DNA of 43,025 nucleotides from a virus. Location of the stretch: positions 1-43,025 of IMG/VR virus record IMGVR_UViG_3300020185_000097; one strand, 5' to 3'. This document shows, one piece after another, positions 8,777-16,976 of the stretch. Within the stretch, counting starts at the first letter, position 1. Each line of letters opens with the position of its first letter. A program made the translations under genes and the position numbers. A model generated the notes under the pieces. It had not been told where the DNA came from and did no database searches. It was given only the letters and a program-made list of their open reading frames with translations.

Positions 8777-10989
8777 TTATCTATCAATTTAGAAACACTA
8801 CCAGTGTTATCATATTTTTTAAATGCAAGGGCTATATTATTTCTGACAACTTTATTTATAGGTGCGTATCTGTTTTTATTACACGCCATTATTGCCAATC
8901 CTGAACTTATAGACGCATCAAATTTTGTTCTGTTGTTTATATCAAACCTTGCCCAGTCATTTAATGTTCTGTCGAAATACATATCCCCGTAATGGTCATC
9001 ACCTATGACACCAACACACTCGTCTATGTAAGTTTCTATTGCGGCTGCATGAGCCTGCTTAATGTCCTCGCTTGAGTTGGGTATACCACCTATCTCCTTT
9101 TCTGTCAGTGATAGATTATTCCAGACTCTATCTGGTCGGTTCATTGAATAACCCCTATACCCCCTACGCTTTATGTGATACAACAATCTAGGCTTATTAT
9201 TCTCACAAAGAATTGGCATTCCGTAAAACACAATTGCCATTAAAATGTCTTCAAAGAATATCTCAGCAGTCTGTGGCCTAGATATATACTCTAAAAAGAA
9301 ATGATTCGCTGGAGCCTCCTCCATTGAAAACTTTGTTAATCCGTGTAGTGATCCATTTGATCCTGTGCCACTTACGGTTCCTGAGATATCGTAACTATCG
9401 CAGCCAAAGGCTCCTAAATGCTCATTACCAGGATACTTAATCCCATTCTTTAATATTACTCTATTTTGCAGATTTATAGGTGGAACCCAAGAAATTAAAA
9501 ATCTACCATTATTATTAGGCATGAATATTACTTTGCTGTCTTTAATTCCATGCTCCCATTGAAAACTACCTTTAGTTATAATATTGGTATTTCTTAGGTC
9601 CTGATTGTAATCTATCTGCTGATATATCTTAGTTAAATTAAACAGTGCATTCTTTGCCTCATCCCTAAAAGCGTGTTCAACTGTCCTTGGGAATTGACGA
9701 TAAAATTCATTCAACCCCTCTTGGTCATTTTTTAGACCATCAACTTCGTTTTGCCAGTAGTCTACAACACCAATCCTTATTTGATTACCATATGGATCAT
9801 AAACCTTATCTTTTGGTGTTTCAAAAACTGGCGATCCATATTCATCAATATACCCCTCGTAGTTCCATTCCATTGGGATAAATAAAGAATACAAACCAGA
9901 TGCTGTTTGTCCGTTGGCATTTCTTTTAGTTACATCAGAGTTCTCATAAAGCTTTTTAAAGCTCTCTCCTCCCTTATCTAATGAGTTGGAGGTGCTACCC
10001 ATCATACACTTACCGATAATGCGGCTACCAAGCCTTAAACAGGTCTTAGTGACCCTCCAATTGTTTAGGATGTTATTTGGCCTCTCCCACTTACCAGATT
10101 CATCGTGAATTAATAGCGATAGCTTTTCACCATCGTAAGAGTTGTCCCCAGTATTTTTCCAGTCAATTGTTGTGTCGAGACCAGTGATCTCTTCAACTGT
10201 AGATTTTGCGTCCAACTTCTTCCTTGTAAACTTAGAGGCTGGGACTCGATACGCTAGTTCTGTCTTTGGTCTATCCATACCATCCTGTATCGGCTTAAAG
10301 AAGAACGGATAGTTTACTGAAATAGGTACTACTTTATCCGTGAACATCTTCTTAGCATCTGGACCAGTCTTAGATAGGATACCAAACCTAGAGTCACTAG
10401 ATAGGGTAGCCATGTTTACTGTCTCAGCGGATGACATAAATGAAAAACCAGATCGTCTGTTTTTTAAATAGCACATCCCGTAACTCCTATAGTCTGCCTT
10501 ACACGCCTCCCAGAATATAAAGAACAATCTATTAGATTCTCTAAAATTTGGCTTACCGACATCAATCTTTGACCACTGTAGGTATGTGTAGTGTGAGCCA
10601 GTTATGTACGTTGGTTTCTTATTATTTACAAACCAAAAACCATCCTCTCTTCTTGTAAACTCAGTGTCGATGTAATCAAACCACCTGTTCTTGAACTCCT
10701 CTGGGGCATCGTTCCACTCAAATACATTCTTAAACCTTGACAGCTCTTTGGGGTATTGTGTATACTCCCACTTGTTGCCATTAAACTTGACCACATCACT
10801 TTCCAGTGGTAGGGCTATTTTTAGGTTTTGTATTTCGTAAATCTCACCTATCTGTCCAGTACGACTAATAACCACAATGTCGTGGTCTTCATTGTAACCA
10901 TACTTCCACTTCTTAGCCTTGTTCATTCTTTTCAGAACGTGCGGCTTTATGTGGCCGTCTAATATTTTTAATAATGTCTGGTCGTACAT
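8773..10989 (-). CDS. terL: terminase large subunit, crAss-like
   Basis: A 738-residue packaging ATPase/nuclease. A modified P-loop lies near residue 178 in YLKNRRSGFSFMSSAETVN, and the Walker B-like segment is LSLLIHDESGKW (acidic DE pair), followed by the ATPase coupling region GKCMMGSTSNSLDKGGESF. The C-terminal half contains GAFGCDSYD and GDDHYGDMYFDR acidic patches expected of the RNase H-like nuclease. The P-loop lacks the usual GK(T/S), reading RRSGFS instead, a divergent form consistent with large crAss-like terminases. It overlaps the portal start by 4 nt and abuts the small upstream gene. Length and order fit the family well. Confidence 0.87.
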   Translation of the reverse strand: MYDQTLLKILDGHIKPHVLKRMNKAKKWKYGYNEDHDIVVISRTGQIGEIYEIQNLKIALPLESDVVKFNGNKWEYTQYPKELSRFKNVFEWNDAPEEFKNRWFDYIDTEFTRREDGFWFVNNKKPTYITGSHYTYLQWSKIDVGKPNFRESNRLFFIFWEACKADYRSYGMCYLKNRRSGFSFMSSAETVNMATLSSDSRFGILSKTGPDAKKMFTDKVVPISVNYPFFFKPIQDGMDRPKTELAYRVPASKFTRKKLDAKSTVEEITGLDTTIDWKNTGDNSYDGEKLSLLIHDESGKWERPNNILNNWRVTKTCLRLGSRIIGKCMMGSTSNSLDKGGESFKKLYENSDVTKRNANGQTASGLYSLFIPMEWNYEGYIDEYGSPVFETPKDKVYDPYGNQIRIGVVDYWQNEVDGLKNDQEGLNEFYRQFPRTVEHAFRDEAKNALFNLTKIYQQIDYNQDLRNTNIITKGSFQWEHGIKDSKVIFMPNNNGRFLISWVPPINLQNRVILKNGIKYPGNEHLGAFGCDSYDISGTVSGTGSNGSLHGLTKFSMEEAPANHFFLEYISRPQTAEIFFEDILMAIVFYGMPILCENNKPRLLYHIKRRGYRGYSMNRPDRVWNNLSLTEKEIGGIPNSSEDIKQAHAAAIETYIDECVGVIGDDHYGDMYFDRTLNDWARFDINNRTKFDASISSGLAIMACNKNRYAPINKVVRNNIALAFKKYDNTGSVSKLIDK

Positions 10990-11270
10990 TATTTTTTAGA
11001 TCTATTTTCTGCAAATCCACTAAAGGACTTTTTTGGTTCCTCTTTCTCTGTTTTACCATCTAGCATATTCTGCTCCTCATTTATTCTATTTAGAATCTCA
11101 AAGGCATCGAATATCGCAAGCTTTTTAGTGGCCGCTGCGTTCTTTAATCTATCCGCTGAAACATCATCCTCACCCCCAGTTACAATTGGCTCTCTAGCCA
11201 CCTTAATTAACTCCTCAACGGCTGATTGTCCAGCTTGGATTATACTCAGTTTGGTTTCCTTGGTTGTCAT
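10989..11270 (-). CDS. small conserved protein before terminase (possible small terminase subunit)
   Basis: The ATG at 11270 gives a 93-residue protein starting MTTKETKLS. An upstream GTG at 11291 is open but deepens the overlap with the preceding gene, so I prefer the ATG. The sequence is helical (AGQSAVEELIKVAREP, then SADRLKNAAATKKLAIFDAF) with a charged tail. The stop codon overlaps the terminase start by one base. A small helical protein immediately before terL suggests a small terminase subunit, but no helix-turn-helix is obvious, so this is positional inference. Confidence 0.5.
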   Translation of the reverse strand: MTTKETKLSIIQAGQSAVEELIKVAREPIVTGGEDDVSADRLKNAAATKKLAIFDAFEILNRINEEQNMLDGKTEKEEPKKSFSGFAENRSKK

Positions 11271-11811
11271 AAGCCAAAACAATATTTTCACATTTCATAC
11301 AATATAATAATTCACTATCTACCACAAACTCAAACTCTGACTCTGGTGTAAACCCCACTACCATTCCAGGTATTACGTTTTCTTTTTCCAGTAACTCATT
11401 ACCGTACTTAAGTATACCAGTCAATGGCCTATCTTTTTGAGTTGACCACTGGTCATCGTTAGTGACTGGCTGCACAAAGCAGTAATCTAAATGCGATACG
11501 TTGTCACCGTAAAGATATATCTGTTCTGGTGAGCAGGCATACATGTCATCCTGTATGTGACTCCTACTATTTTTTTCATTACCCCGTATATCATAAAATC
11601 TTCTGAATACGTTGTGATGAACCTTAACTATATCACCCTCCTTAATCTTTGTATCAAAAGCTAATGGAGTAGCAACAACCACCCCATTTTTACTTACACT
11701 TTTGTAGTCTTCTATTTTAGTATTGGTAATGAATGTTACATCACCAATTTTCTTCTTGTTATTGTACCTACCATCAAGTGGCTTTACAATAAAGTCATAA
11801 ATGCTGTTCAT
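11215..11811 (-). CDS. possible phage co-chaperonin (GroES-like), crAss-like arm
   Basis: A 198-residue protein. Residues 8-70 follow the GroES layout: a KPLDGR start, a variable stretch where the mobile loop would be, SKNGVVVATPL, then IKEGDIVKVHHNVFRR, matching the 'G-x-V-V-A ... V-K-x-G-D-x-V' pattern. The remaining residues extend well beyond a normal 95-residue GroES and contain CSPEQIYLY and FVQPV segments. Phage GroES analogues such as T4 gp31 help fold capsid protein, which would suit its place next to head genes. The match is to a general pattern by eye, so confidence is modest. It overlaps the next gene by 56 nt. Confidence 0.42.
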   Translation of the reverse strand: MNSIYDFIVKPLDGRYNNKKKIGDVTFITNTKIEDYKSVSKNGVVVATPLAFDTKIKEGDIVKVHHNVFRRFYDIRGNEKNSRSHIQDDMYACSPEQIYLYGDNVSHLDYCFVQPVTNDDQWSTQKDRPLTGILKYGNELLEKENVIPGMVVGFTPESEFEFVVDSELLYCMKCENIVLAYDNQGNQTEYNPSWTISR

Positions 11812-11817
11812 AAACCA

Positions 11818-12042
11818 TTAGTAAGACAGATCATACTCAACAGAGATGGCCATGTTTTTATTGAACTTCTTCCACGGCAAAACTTCATCGTCTTTTGTTA
11901 TGTATATGTTGTATGAGCTTTCTTCTTCATTAAAAAGAATGTCACATATATCATGACCACCGTAGACTAACTGACCAACTGAATAATGCATAGCGTCATT
12001 CTTGTAATCCGAACCTATACTTATTTTTCTAATTATAGGCAT
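11818..12042 (-). CDS. conserved small phage protein, unknown function
   Basis: A 74-residue protein with SIGSDYKNDAMHYSVGQLV and a C-terminal WKKFNKNMAISVEYDL motif. I recognise this layout from small conserved proteins of crAss-like and other Bacteroidetes phages, but no function is known to me. It is probably beta-rich, with no membrane segment. It is separated from neighbours by 2 and 6 nt, so it is in the same operon as the terminase. Confidence 0.6.
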   Translation of the reverse strand: MPIIRKISIGSDYKNDAMHYSVGQLVYGGHDICDILFNEEESSYNIYITKDDEVLPWKKFNKNMAISVEYDLSY

Positions 12043-12044
12043 CG

Positions 12045-12275
12045 TTAATCTTTTTTCTCGATGGGCTTATAGGAACCATCTGATAAATCAATATTTACTG
12101 CCCCGTACTTCTCCTCAAGACCCTTCTTAGTCTTGTTAGAATCAGTTAATAGATTTGAATAAGACGTTAATACCTTACTCTTTTCACTTTCTAACAACCC
12201 AACTTGTTTTAGCATGTTGTTCATTTTCATCTGCTGATCCACAATAAGATCAAGCTCTTCTTTTTCTATTTTCAT
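12045..12275 (-). CDS. small coiled-coil phage protein
   Basis: A 76-residue, almost wholly helical protein with heptad-like spacing (MKMNNMLKQVGLLESEKSKV) and a conserved end, EEKYGAVNIDLSDGSYKPI. Proteins of this pattern are common near structural genes of Bacteroidetes phages; the function is not known to me. It is preceded by a 51-nt AT-rich gap with a GTTTAAAC palindrome at 12300-12307. Confidence 0.58.
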   Translation of the reverse strand: MKIEKEELDLIVDQQMKMNNMLKQVGLLESEKSKVLTSYSNLLTDSNKTKKGLEEKYGAVNIDLSDGSYKPIEKKD

Positions 12276-12299
12276 TTAATTAAATTTAATTATATATAT

Positions 12300-12307
12300 G
12301 TTTAAAC
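12300..12307. promoter_or_regulatory. GTTTAAAC palindrome in AT-rich leader
   Basis: A GTTTAAAC palindrome followed on the minus strand by a long AT stretch up to the start codon at 12275. The same palindrome and AT-rich leader precede the scaffold-like gene (6362-6369). It may mark a promoter or operator of the crAss-like phage. Two copies alone are weak evidence. Confidence 0.28.
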
Positions 12308-12326
12308 CCCCTCAATTATCTACATT

Positions 12327-12551
12327 TTATTCTTCTATTAATGGTATAGGTGGATACCAGTTCTCAGGTAATACTTCTACTTCTTCCATATCGCTAGAGT
12401 AGTTATCGTGCTTTACAATAGCGTATTGAACTTGTGTTGGGTTTTCAATAATATCTGACCAGCGAGTAGTAGTGCCATGATAGTTTTCTCCAACAGTAAC
12501 CTCTTGGTTGTAATCTACGCATTCTTGATTTGTTCCTATGTAGTATGCCAT
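12327..12551 (-). CDS. small protein downstream of the LamG adhesin
   Basis: A 74-residue acidic protein (YYIGTNQECVDYNQEV at the N terminus, a Pro-rich WYPPIPLIEE end). It starts 2 nt after the adhesin stop. A different 75-residue protein occupies the same position after the second adhesin (42317-42544), so small genes of this kind may be swapped together with the adhesin, for example as assembly chaperones or capping proteins. No family is recognised. Confidence 0.55.
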   Translation of the reverse strand: MAYYIGTNQECVDYNQEVTVGENYHGTTTRWSDIIENPTQVQYAIVKHDNYSSDMEEVEVLPENWYPPIPLIEE

Positions 12552-12553
12552 TT

Positions 12554-14230
12554 TTATGGATTGTAAAGTGAATCTAATATTGTTTCAATACCAACTCTGT
12601 TTGCGCTCTGGTCTGATGTGTAAGCTACAAGAGCTGACAATTTGCCACCAAAGTTTAAAATTCCTGCTGACCAAAATCCAAATCTATACTCTGCCCAAAT
12701 AGATGTGACTGCATCAATATGTGAAATCACCTTGCGTCCATTCGTGTCAGTGTACACAGTACCTCTGTTTGTCACATTAATAGGTACACCATTTTGATAT
12801 AAACTAGGAGAACCATAAGAAGGAGACGTTGTGACTGTGCTTGTATTACCACTATATGCAATCATCCCATAATAAGAAGTGATATTGCTGTTTGGGAATA
12901 TGTAGGCAGTGTCTCCATCCGTATCTGTTAAAAAGAATTGGTCTAGTCTAGCCTCACCAAATAAATCAACAGTATTACTTAAATACTCGTTAATACCGTC
13001 AAATTTAACAGCAGGAACGCCTCCGCTAGTAACTACCACACCAGCGTTCACTATCATAGGTTGATTAGCCGCACTTGCTTGAATAAAGTTTGATGAGTTA
13101 CCACTTTGGTCGTAGTAAGTAGTTACAAAAGCATCATAGTTACCGCCTGGATGGCTAACCCACATACCACTAGCTGGGAAATTATTTAATGTTCCGTTAT
13201 TGCTATTTCCACTAGCATCAACAGCGGTAGTGTCTGTACCCGACTCATTAAATTTATAATATACATTTGGAGACGCTATTACACTTGTTGCAGTTGCGCC
13301 TAGTCCACCGTTATATAAGTCATCAACATTTTGTTGAGTTAATGAAGATTCTGTCTTAACAAATAGCTCATCAAGAATAAATTGCCCATAAGCACCACTA
13401 CCTTCACCTATTCGATCAAAACTTATATTTTCGTTATCGTAGTTATCGGTATCACCTGTGTATTTTGTTCCATTAATCCACATTTCATTTACTCCTCCAT
13501 TTAACGAAACAGCAATGTAATACCAAGTACTTGTGGAAATGGCTGGAAATGAAAATGTAGTAGTTGCAGCACCAGCAGATCTACTTCTAAATGTAGCAGA
13601 GGTGCTATTGTTCCACCTAAACCATTGATTTCCATTAGTTGAATCGCCTAAAATATATTCAAAATTGGGCGTTGATGAAAAGTTTACCCAAAATCCAAAG
13701 CATAAACCATTTGAAGGTGGTTTGTTAATTGAGGTAAATGAAACATTGTCATTTACACCATCAAAACTAAGTGCATTGCCAAAAGAGAACACATCCGCTA
13801 TCTGCGCACTTGCTAAACTATTTGCTGAATCACTACCTGATGCGTTAGTTTCAGTTTGTACTGCTCTTATATAATTTGCATCATCCGCTGCTACCAATGT
13901 ATAAGTGATTGAATTAGCACCAATGATGTCCGCCCATCCTGTAGAACCATCAGCACTTCGTTGCCATGTCCATGAAGTTGTCGGTGTAGGATCACCTGTT
14001 GCACTTGCAGCCGTTGCCGTAATTGTTTCACCTACTTGACTCTCCGCGCTAATAGTTGGAACACCGCTAATGACTGGAATCGTTCCTCCTCCTGCACCTT
14101 CTAAAGCAGTTAATCCAGCTTCACTATCACCGTAAACTGAACCCCAGCCAATAGTATTGTTATCAGCTCCTTTACCCCAGCCTATATTGTTATTTAGGAC
14201 ACCATCTCCCCAGCCGTTATCGTTTGCCAT
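12554..14230 (-). CDS. LamG/concanavalin-like phage adhesin (possible assembly hybrid)
   Basis: A 558-residue surface protein. Residues 5-35 contain GWG-type repeats (NGWGDG, IGWGKG, IGWGSV). About 50-140 is an Ig-like domain (SWTWQRSADGSTGW ... YTLVAADDANYIRAVQ). About 150-330 is a LamG/concanavalin-like domain with SFDGVNDNVSF and MWINGTKYTGDTDNYD. About 365-558 is a second jelly-roll-like domain with FVTTYYDQSGN and KFDGINEYLS. Such proteins serve as receptor-binding fibres or spikes. The segment 13506-13632 is identical to the end of the window, so the 5' part may come from the siphovirus and the 3' part from the crAss-like phage. The whole ORF may therefore not exist in one genome. Confidence 0.7.
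   Translation of the reverse strand: MANDNGWGDGVLNNNIGWGKGADNNTIGWGSVYGDSEAGLTALEGAGGGTIPVISGVPTISAESQVGETITATAASATGDPTPTTSWTWQRSADGSTGWADIIGANSITYTLVAADDANYIRAVQTETNASGSDSANSLASAQIADVFSFGNALSFDGVNDNVSFTSINKPPSNGLCFGFWVNFSSTPNFEYILGDSTNGNQWFRWNNSTSATFRSRSAGAATTTFSFPAISTSTWYYIAVSLNGGVNEMWINGTKYTGDTDNYDNENISFDRIGEGSGAYGQFILDELFVKTESSLTQQNVDDLYNGGLGATATSVIASPNVYYKFNESGTDTTAVDASGNSNNGTLNNFPASGMWVSHPGGNYDAFVTTYYDQSGNSSNFIQASAANQPMIVNAGVVVTSGGVPAVKFDGINEYLSNTVDLFGEARLDQFFLTDTDGDTAYIFPNSNITSYYGMIAYSGNTSTVTTSPSYGSPSLYQNGVPINVTNRGTVYTDTNGRKVISHIDAVTSIWAEYRFGFWSAGILNFGGKLSALVAYTSDQSANRVGIETILDSLYNP
13506..13632 (-). repeat. 127-bp exact direct repeat, internal copy
   Basis: Identical over 127 bases to 42899-43025 (offset 29,393). 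The base before it differs (C at 13505, T at 42898). On that side the two copies remain similar but diverged for several hundred bases. The other copy is cut exactly at the window end. It lies within the LamG domain coding sequence. Confidence 0.95.
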
Positions 14231-14232
14231 TT

Positions 14233-14391
14233 TTATTCTTGTATTATAACACTATTACCTTGACCAGTTAGCGAGCCTATGCCTTGAGCTTGTAAGCTGC
14301 CGTCACAGCAATCTTTGTGATATGTTCCGTTAGCACACAAACAACCTCTCTTGCCACTTGTAGGACTTGTTGATGATTCTGTCTTATGCAT
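14233..14391 (-). CDS. small cysteine-rich protein before the adhesin
   Basis: A 52-residue ORF: Ser/Thr-rich start, then GKRGCLCANGTYHKDCCDG and LQAQGIGSLTGQG. Four cysteines and a histidine within 20 residues suggest a small metal-binding or disulfide knot. I recall near-identical peptides just before tail-fibre genes in Bacteroidetes siphoviruses, where they may be fused to or associated with the fibre. It overlaps the protease stop by 8 nt and ends 2 nt before the adhesin start, so translation is coupled. Confidence 0.6.
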   Translation of the reverse strand: MHKTESSTSPTSGKRGCLCANGTYHKDCCDGSLQAQGIGSLTGQGNSVIIQE

Positions 14392-14974
14392 CTTTTAAAA
14401 GTTCTTTGATTGCCTCAATTTTCTTTTCATTTTCTGTCGGCTCTTCTACTTTACTCATCTCGGTTCGATCAGCGAAGTATCCTTCTATGCTAAATCCTTT
14501 GACCTTTCCAGTTTTTACAAAATCACGCCATACGTCTTCGTTATCAACTTTGACGGATACCATCCAAGTGCCAACAGGCATTGATAAATTATAAAACGCA
14601 CTCTTGTCTTTTTCTTGATCATCAACCAGCCATGACTCAACCACCGTCAAACCTTCTAACTTTAGATTGTGTTCTAAAGTACTTTTAGATTGTGAGCCGT
14701 TTTTTAGGAATAACTGACTGGCCTTTTTAATAGTGTCCTGTGAGAAATAAACATAGTATGGCTCTTCTCTATCGTTTCTGTAAATAGTCTTATTAGGGAT
14801 AAGCGCAGCACCCATAAGTATTCGTTTCTCTGTATCTATTGCTGCAAGTTTAATCTCTTGATCTTTCGACAGGGCAATGAAATCTGATTCAATTGCAGGA
14901 TGCTCAACAATACTGATGGCGTTTACACCAGCTTCTATATTATTCTCATCCAAAAGAAGTTCTATTATTCGCAT
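14384..14974 (-). CDS. prohead protease, XkdF-like
   Basis: A 196-residue protein matching the XkdF-like (S78-type) phage serine protease layout: AGVNAISIVEHPAIESDF near the N terminus, VVESWLVDDQEKDKSA, PVGTWMVSVKVDNEDVW and GKVKGFSIEGYF. The central SWLVDD and late GFSIEGYF motifs are the usual family markers. It cleaves scaffold and capsid N termini during head maturation. It has its own late promoter-like site immediately before the ATG (14976-15005). In the closed circle the scaffold and capsid genes follow shortly after. Confidence 0.82.
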   Translation of the reverse strand: MRIIELLLDENNIEAGVNAISIVEHPAIESDFIALSKDQEIKLAAIDTEKRILMGAALIPNKTIYRNDREEPYYVYFSQDTIKKASQLFLKNGSQSKSTLEHNLKLEGLTVVESWLVDDQEKDKSAFYNLSMPVGTWMVSVKVDNEDVWRDFVKTGKVKGFSIEGYFADRTEMSKVEEPTENEKKIEAIKELLKDA

Positions 14975-14975
14975 A

Positions 14976-15005
14976 CTTATATAACTTGAAAATTAAAATT
15001 TGTCA
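14976..15005 (-). promoter_or_regulatory. late promoter-like element, copy 1 (protease)
   Basis: Minus strand: TGACA at 15005-15001 (hexamer ATGACA), a 17-nt spacer ending TTTTCAAGT, then TATATAAG at 14983-14976, one base before the ATG. The distance and hexamers resemble a sigma-70 -35/-10 pair rather than the Bacteroidetes TTTG/TAnnTTTG type. A transcript would begin at or next to the start codon. Shared with sites at 22906, 39778 and 42131. Confidence 0.7.
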
Positions 15006-15007
15006 TA

Positions 15008-16840
15008 TTAAGGGAAGGTCGCTTCTTTGATTCTGTTGCGATCTAAACTTTGAGCAGAGCTAACTTCACCTGATACCACATAGGCTTTAGTAGGATTTCT
15101 GTTGTTGTTATTTAGTGATTCGTTTATCTGATTAAATCCACTTGTTCCAACGGTATTGAATTGTGGTGCAGATGGTGTTCCACCTGATAATGATCCGCCT
15201 CCGCCTCCGCCTCCGCCTCCGCCTGATGCTCCTCCGCCTTCAAACTTTGTCGTTGCAATTTTTGCTATATTTGCTGCTGCTGTAATACCTATTGCTGCTG
15301 CTGCAATAACATTTGCAGGAAAAGGTAACGCAGGTTCAGATAGTGTTTTTTGAACGGATACAACTCCTTGAATTGTGGCTTGAGTAATTGAAATTGCTTT
15401 GTTTATTTGGAACGCTTTTTTAGCGGATATTAATCCTTTCTTTTCAGCTATTGATGCTAAAACATTTATGCCATCAAGCGTAGCCATTGCAAGTTGAAGT
15501 TTCGCTTCTTTTATTTTTTCGGCTGTTTCAATATCTGAATCCTCTTTTGCCTTATTTGCTTTATCGTTTATATCTTTTATTTCCGCTGCTTGCATTGCCT
15601 CAATGGCAGCTTTGTCTTCACCGTATAATTCAGCTTCCTCAATTAATCTGAAGTACTTCTCTTGAACCATTCGGATTTCCCAATCCTGATCAGATAAAAG
15701 TTTTTCAAAAGCCTCATCTTGAAGTTCAGAAAGTTGATTTCTATACTCCTGTTCTGCTTGTATTTCTGAATCTCCTTGTGCTTTTAGAGCTGCATCTAAT
15801 CTGTCTTTTTTTTCCGCTTCGTCTGCATCGCTCCATTCATTTTCAAGTTGTGTTTTTTTATCAAGCCATTGAATCTCATAAGATTCTTTTAATGCTCTTT
15901 TTTGTTTTTCGGTAAATTCAGATTCTTCAATTGACCTCCTATTGTTTTCAAGTTCAAATTCAAGTGCTTTTAATTGCCTTTCTCTATCATCTTCAATTAG
16001 TGAAAGTGAATGCGCTTGCTCTAAACTTAATTTTAAGTCAAGATATTTTTTAGTTAAATCAATTCTTTTTTCTTGTTCTGCTTCTGTTTTTTCCGTTACT
16101 TCTTCCTGTAATTTCTTCTCAAGCTCTTTTTGTTGAAATATTAAATCTTTTACGTTTTCATTGTATCCCTCATATACTTTAAACGATTCATCAAATATTT
16201 CTTTAGCTTTTGTTATGTCTTCTTCACTAACACCTAAACCAAACAATTTGTCAAGTTTTGATAATTTTTTTCGTTCTTGAACAAGTTTGTCGAATGTTTT
16301 AAAAGCCTCGCGTGAGGCTTTATCTGCAATCGCTGTCAGTTCCTTTTGTTGGCTTATTCTATTTTTTAGTTGATCTAATTCACTTGCCCCATTTCTTTTT
16401 AACGCTGCGCTTACTTTTTTATTTAAATCTTCTGACTTTTGCAACTCTTTATTATAAGCCTCTTGTGAATCAATAAGGTTTTGCATTTCATCATCTCCAT
16501 CGCCAATAAAATCAACAATTTCATCCCAATATGCTACCACTAAACCAAGTCCTACCACCAACGCACCGATACCCGTAGAAATTAAACCAGCTTTCATTCC
16601 TGTAAGTGCTGTAGCGGCACTTTTACCCATCTTAAACCATCCTTGAGCAGATGACGCTAACCCACCTGTGAACTTATCAATTAAACCAACCGCATTATTT
16701 GTAGTTTCATTTGATGCTTCTTGCTGGTTATTTAGTTCTTTTCTTGTGCCAATGATTTTATTTAAATCCGCATCAAGTTTTTTAACATCACCACTATCAA
16801 CATCTATCTCTAATTCTAATACTTTTTTAGTTGTTGCCAT
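15008..16840 (-). CDS. tail tape measure protein (short)
   Basis: A 610-residue protein with typical tape-measure architecture: a hydrophobic segment (about 78-108, AGLISTGIGALVVGLGLVVA), a long charged coiled coil (about 125-440), a second Ala/Ile-rich hydrophobic stretch (about 505-535), then a poly-Gly run and a Gln/Asn-rich tail. At about 0.15 nm per residue it would specify a tail near 90 nm, short for a siphovirus. It lies after other tail genes rather than before them, which is an unusual order. The poly-Gly run is coded by a hexanucleotide repeat (15195-15224). Confidence 0.78.
   Translation of the reverse strand: MATTKKVLELEIDVDSGDVKKLDADLNKIIGTRKELNNQQEASNETTNNAVGLIDKFTGGLASSAQGWFKMGKSAATALTGMKAGLISTGIGALVVGLGLVVAYWDEIVDFIGDGDDEMQNLIDSQEAYNKELQKSEDLNKKVSAALKRNGASELDQLKNRISQQKELTAIADKASREAFKTFDKLVQERKKLSKLDKLFGLGVSEEDITKAKEIFDESFKVYEGYNENVKDLIFQQKELEKKLQEEVTEKTEAEQEKRIDLTKKYLDLKLSLEQAHSLSLIEDDRERQLKALEFELENNRRSIEESEFTEKQKRALKESYEIQWLDKKTQLENEWSDADEAEKKDRLDAALKAQGDSEIQAEQEYRNQLSELQDEAFEKLLSDQDWEIRMVQEKYFRLIEEAELYGEDKAAIEAMQAAEIKDINDKANKAKEDSDIETAEKIKEAKLQLAMATLDGINVLASIAEKKGLISAKKAFQINKAISITQATIQGVVSVQKTLSEPALPFPANVIAAAAIGITAAANIAKIATTKFEGGGASGGGGGGGGGGSLSGGTPSAPQFNTVGTSGFNQINESLNNNNRNPTKAYVVSGEVSSAQSLDRNRIKEATFP
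15195..15224. repeat. (CCGCCT)5 hexanucleotide repeat in the tape measure gene
   Basis: Five perfect copies of a 6-bp unit, coding for a Gly run on the minus strand. Its GC content is far above the surroundings. Changes in copy number would lengthen or shorten the Gly linker in pairs of residues without breaking the frame. Confidence 0.9.
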
Positions 16841-16976
16841 TGGTTCTTCTCTTTATGTAGTTAATACACTCCTTGAATGATTGCGGTGATTTGTATTTAC
16901 CTTTTGCTATCTGAATCGCCTCAGAAGCATTAAAGTAATCATCCGTCTTTAGTAGGTCTATGATGTCTTTTATCAT
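16827..16976 (-). CDS. small protein before the tape measure gene
   Basis: A 49-residue ORF (MIKDIIDLLKTDDYFNASEA ... FKECINYIKRR). It starts in an ATGA overlap with the upstream 836-residue tail gene and ends 14 nt inside the tape-measure start, so it is tightly packed and likely translated. It looks like a small helical domain, perhaps a tail chaperone-like protein. No family is recognised. Confidence 0.55.
   Translation of the reverse strand: MIKDIIDLLKTDDYFNASEAIQIAKGKYKSPQSFKECINYIKRRTNGNN

Noticed and set aside
8579-8992. 137-codon plus-strand frame across the portal/terminase junction
   Set aside because: It spans two strongly supported minus-strand genes and has no recognisable motifs; it is a shadow of their codon bias.
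12554-14230. Diversity-generating retroelement acting on the LamG adhesin
   Set aside because: No reverse transcriptase or template repeat with A-specific differences was seen; the differences between copies are of all kinds.
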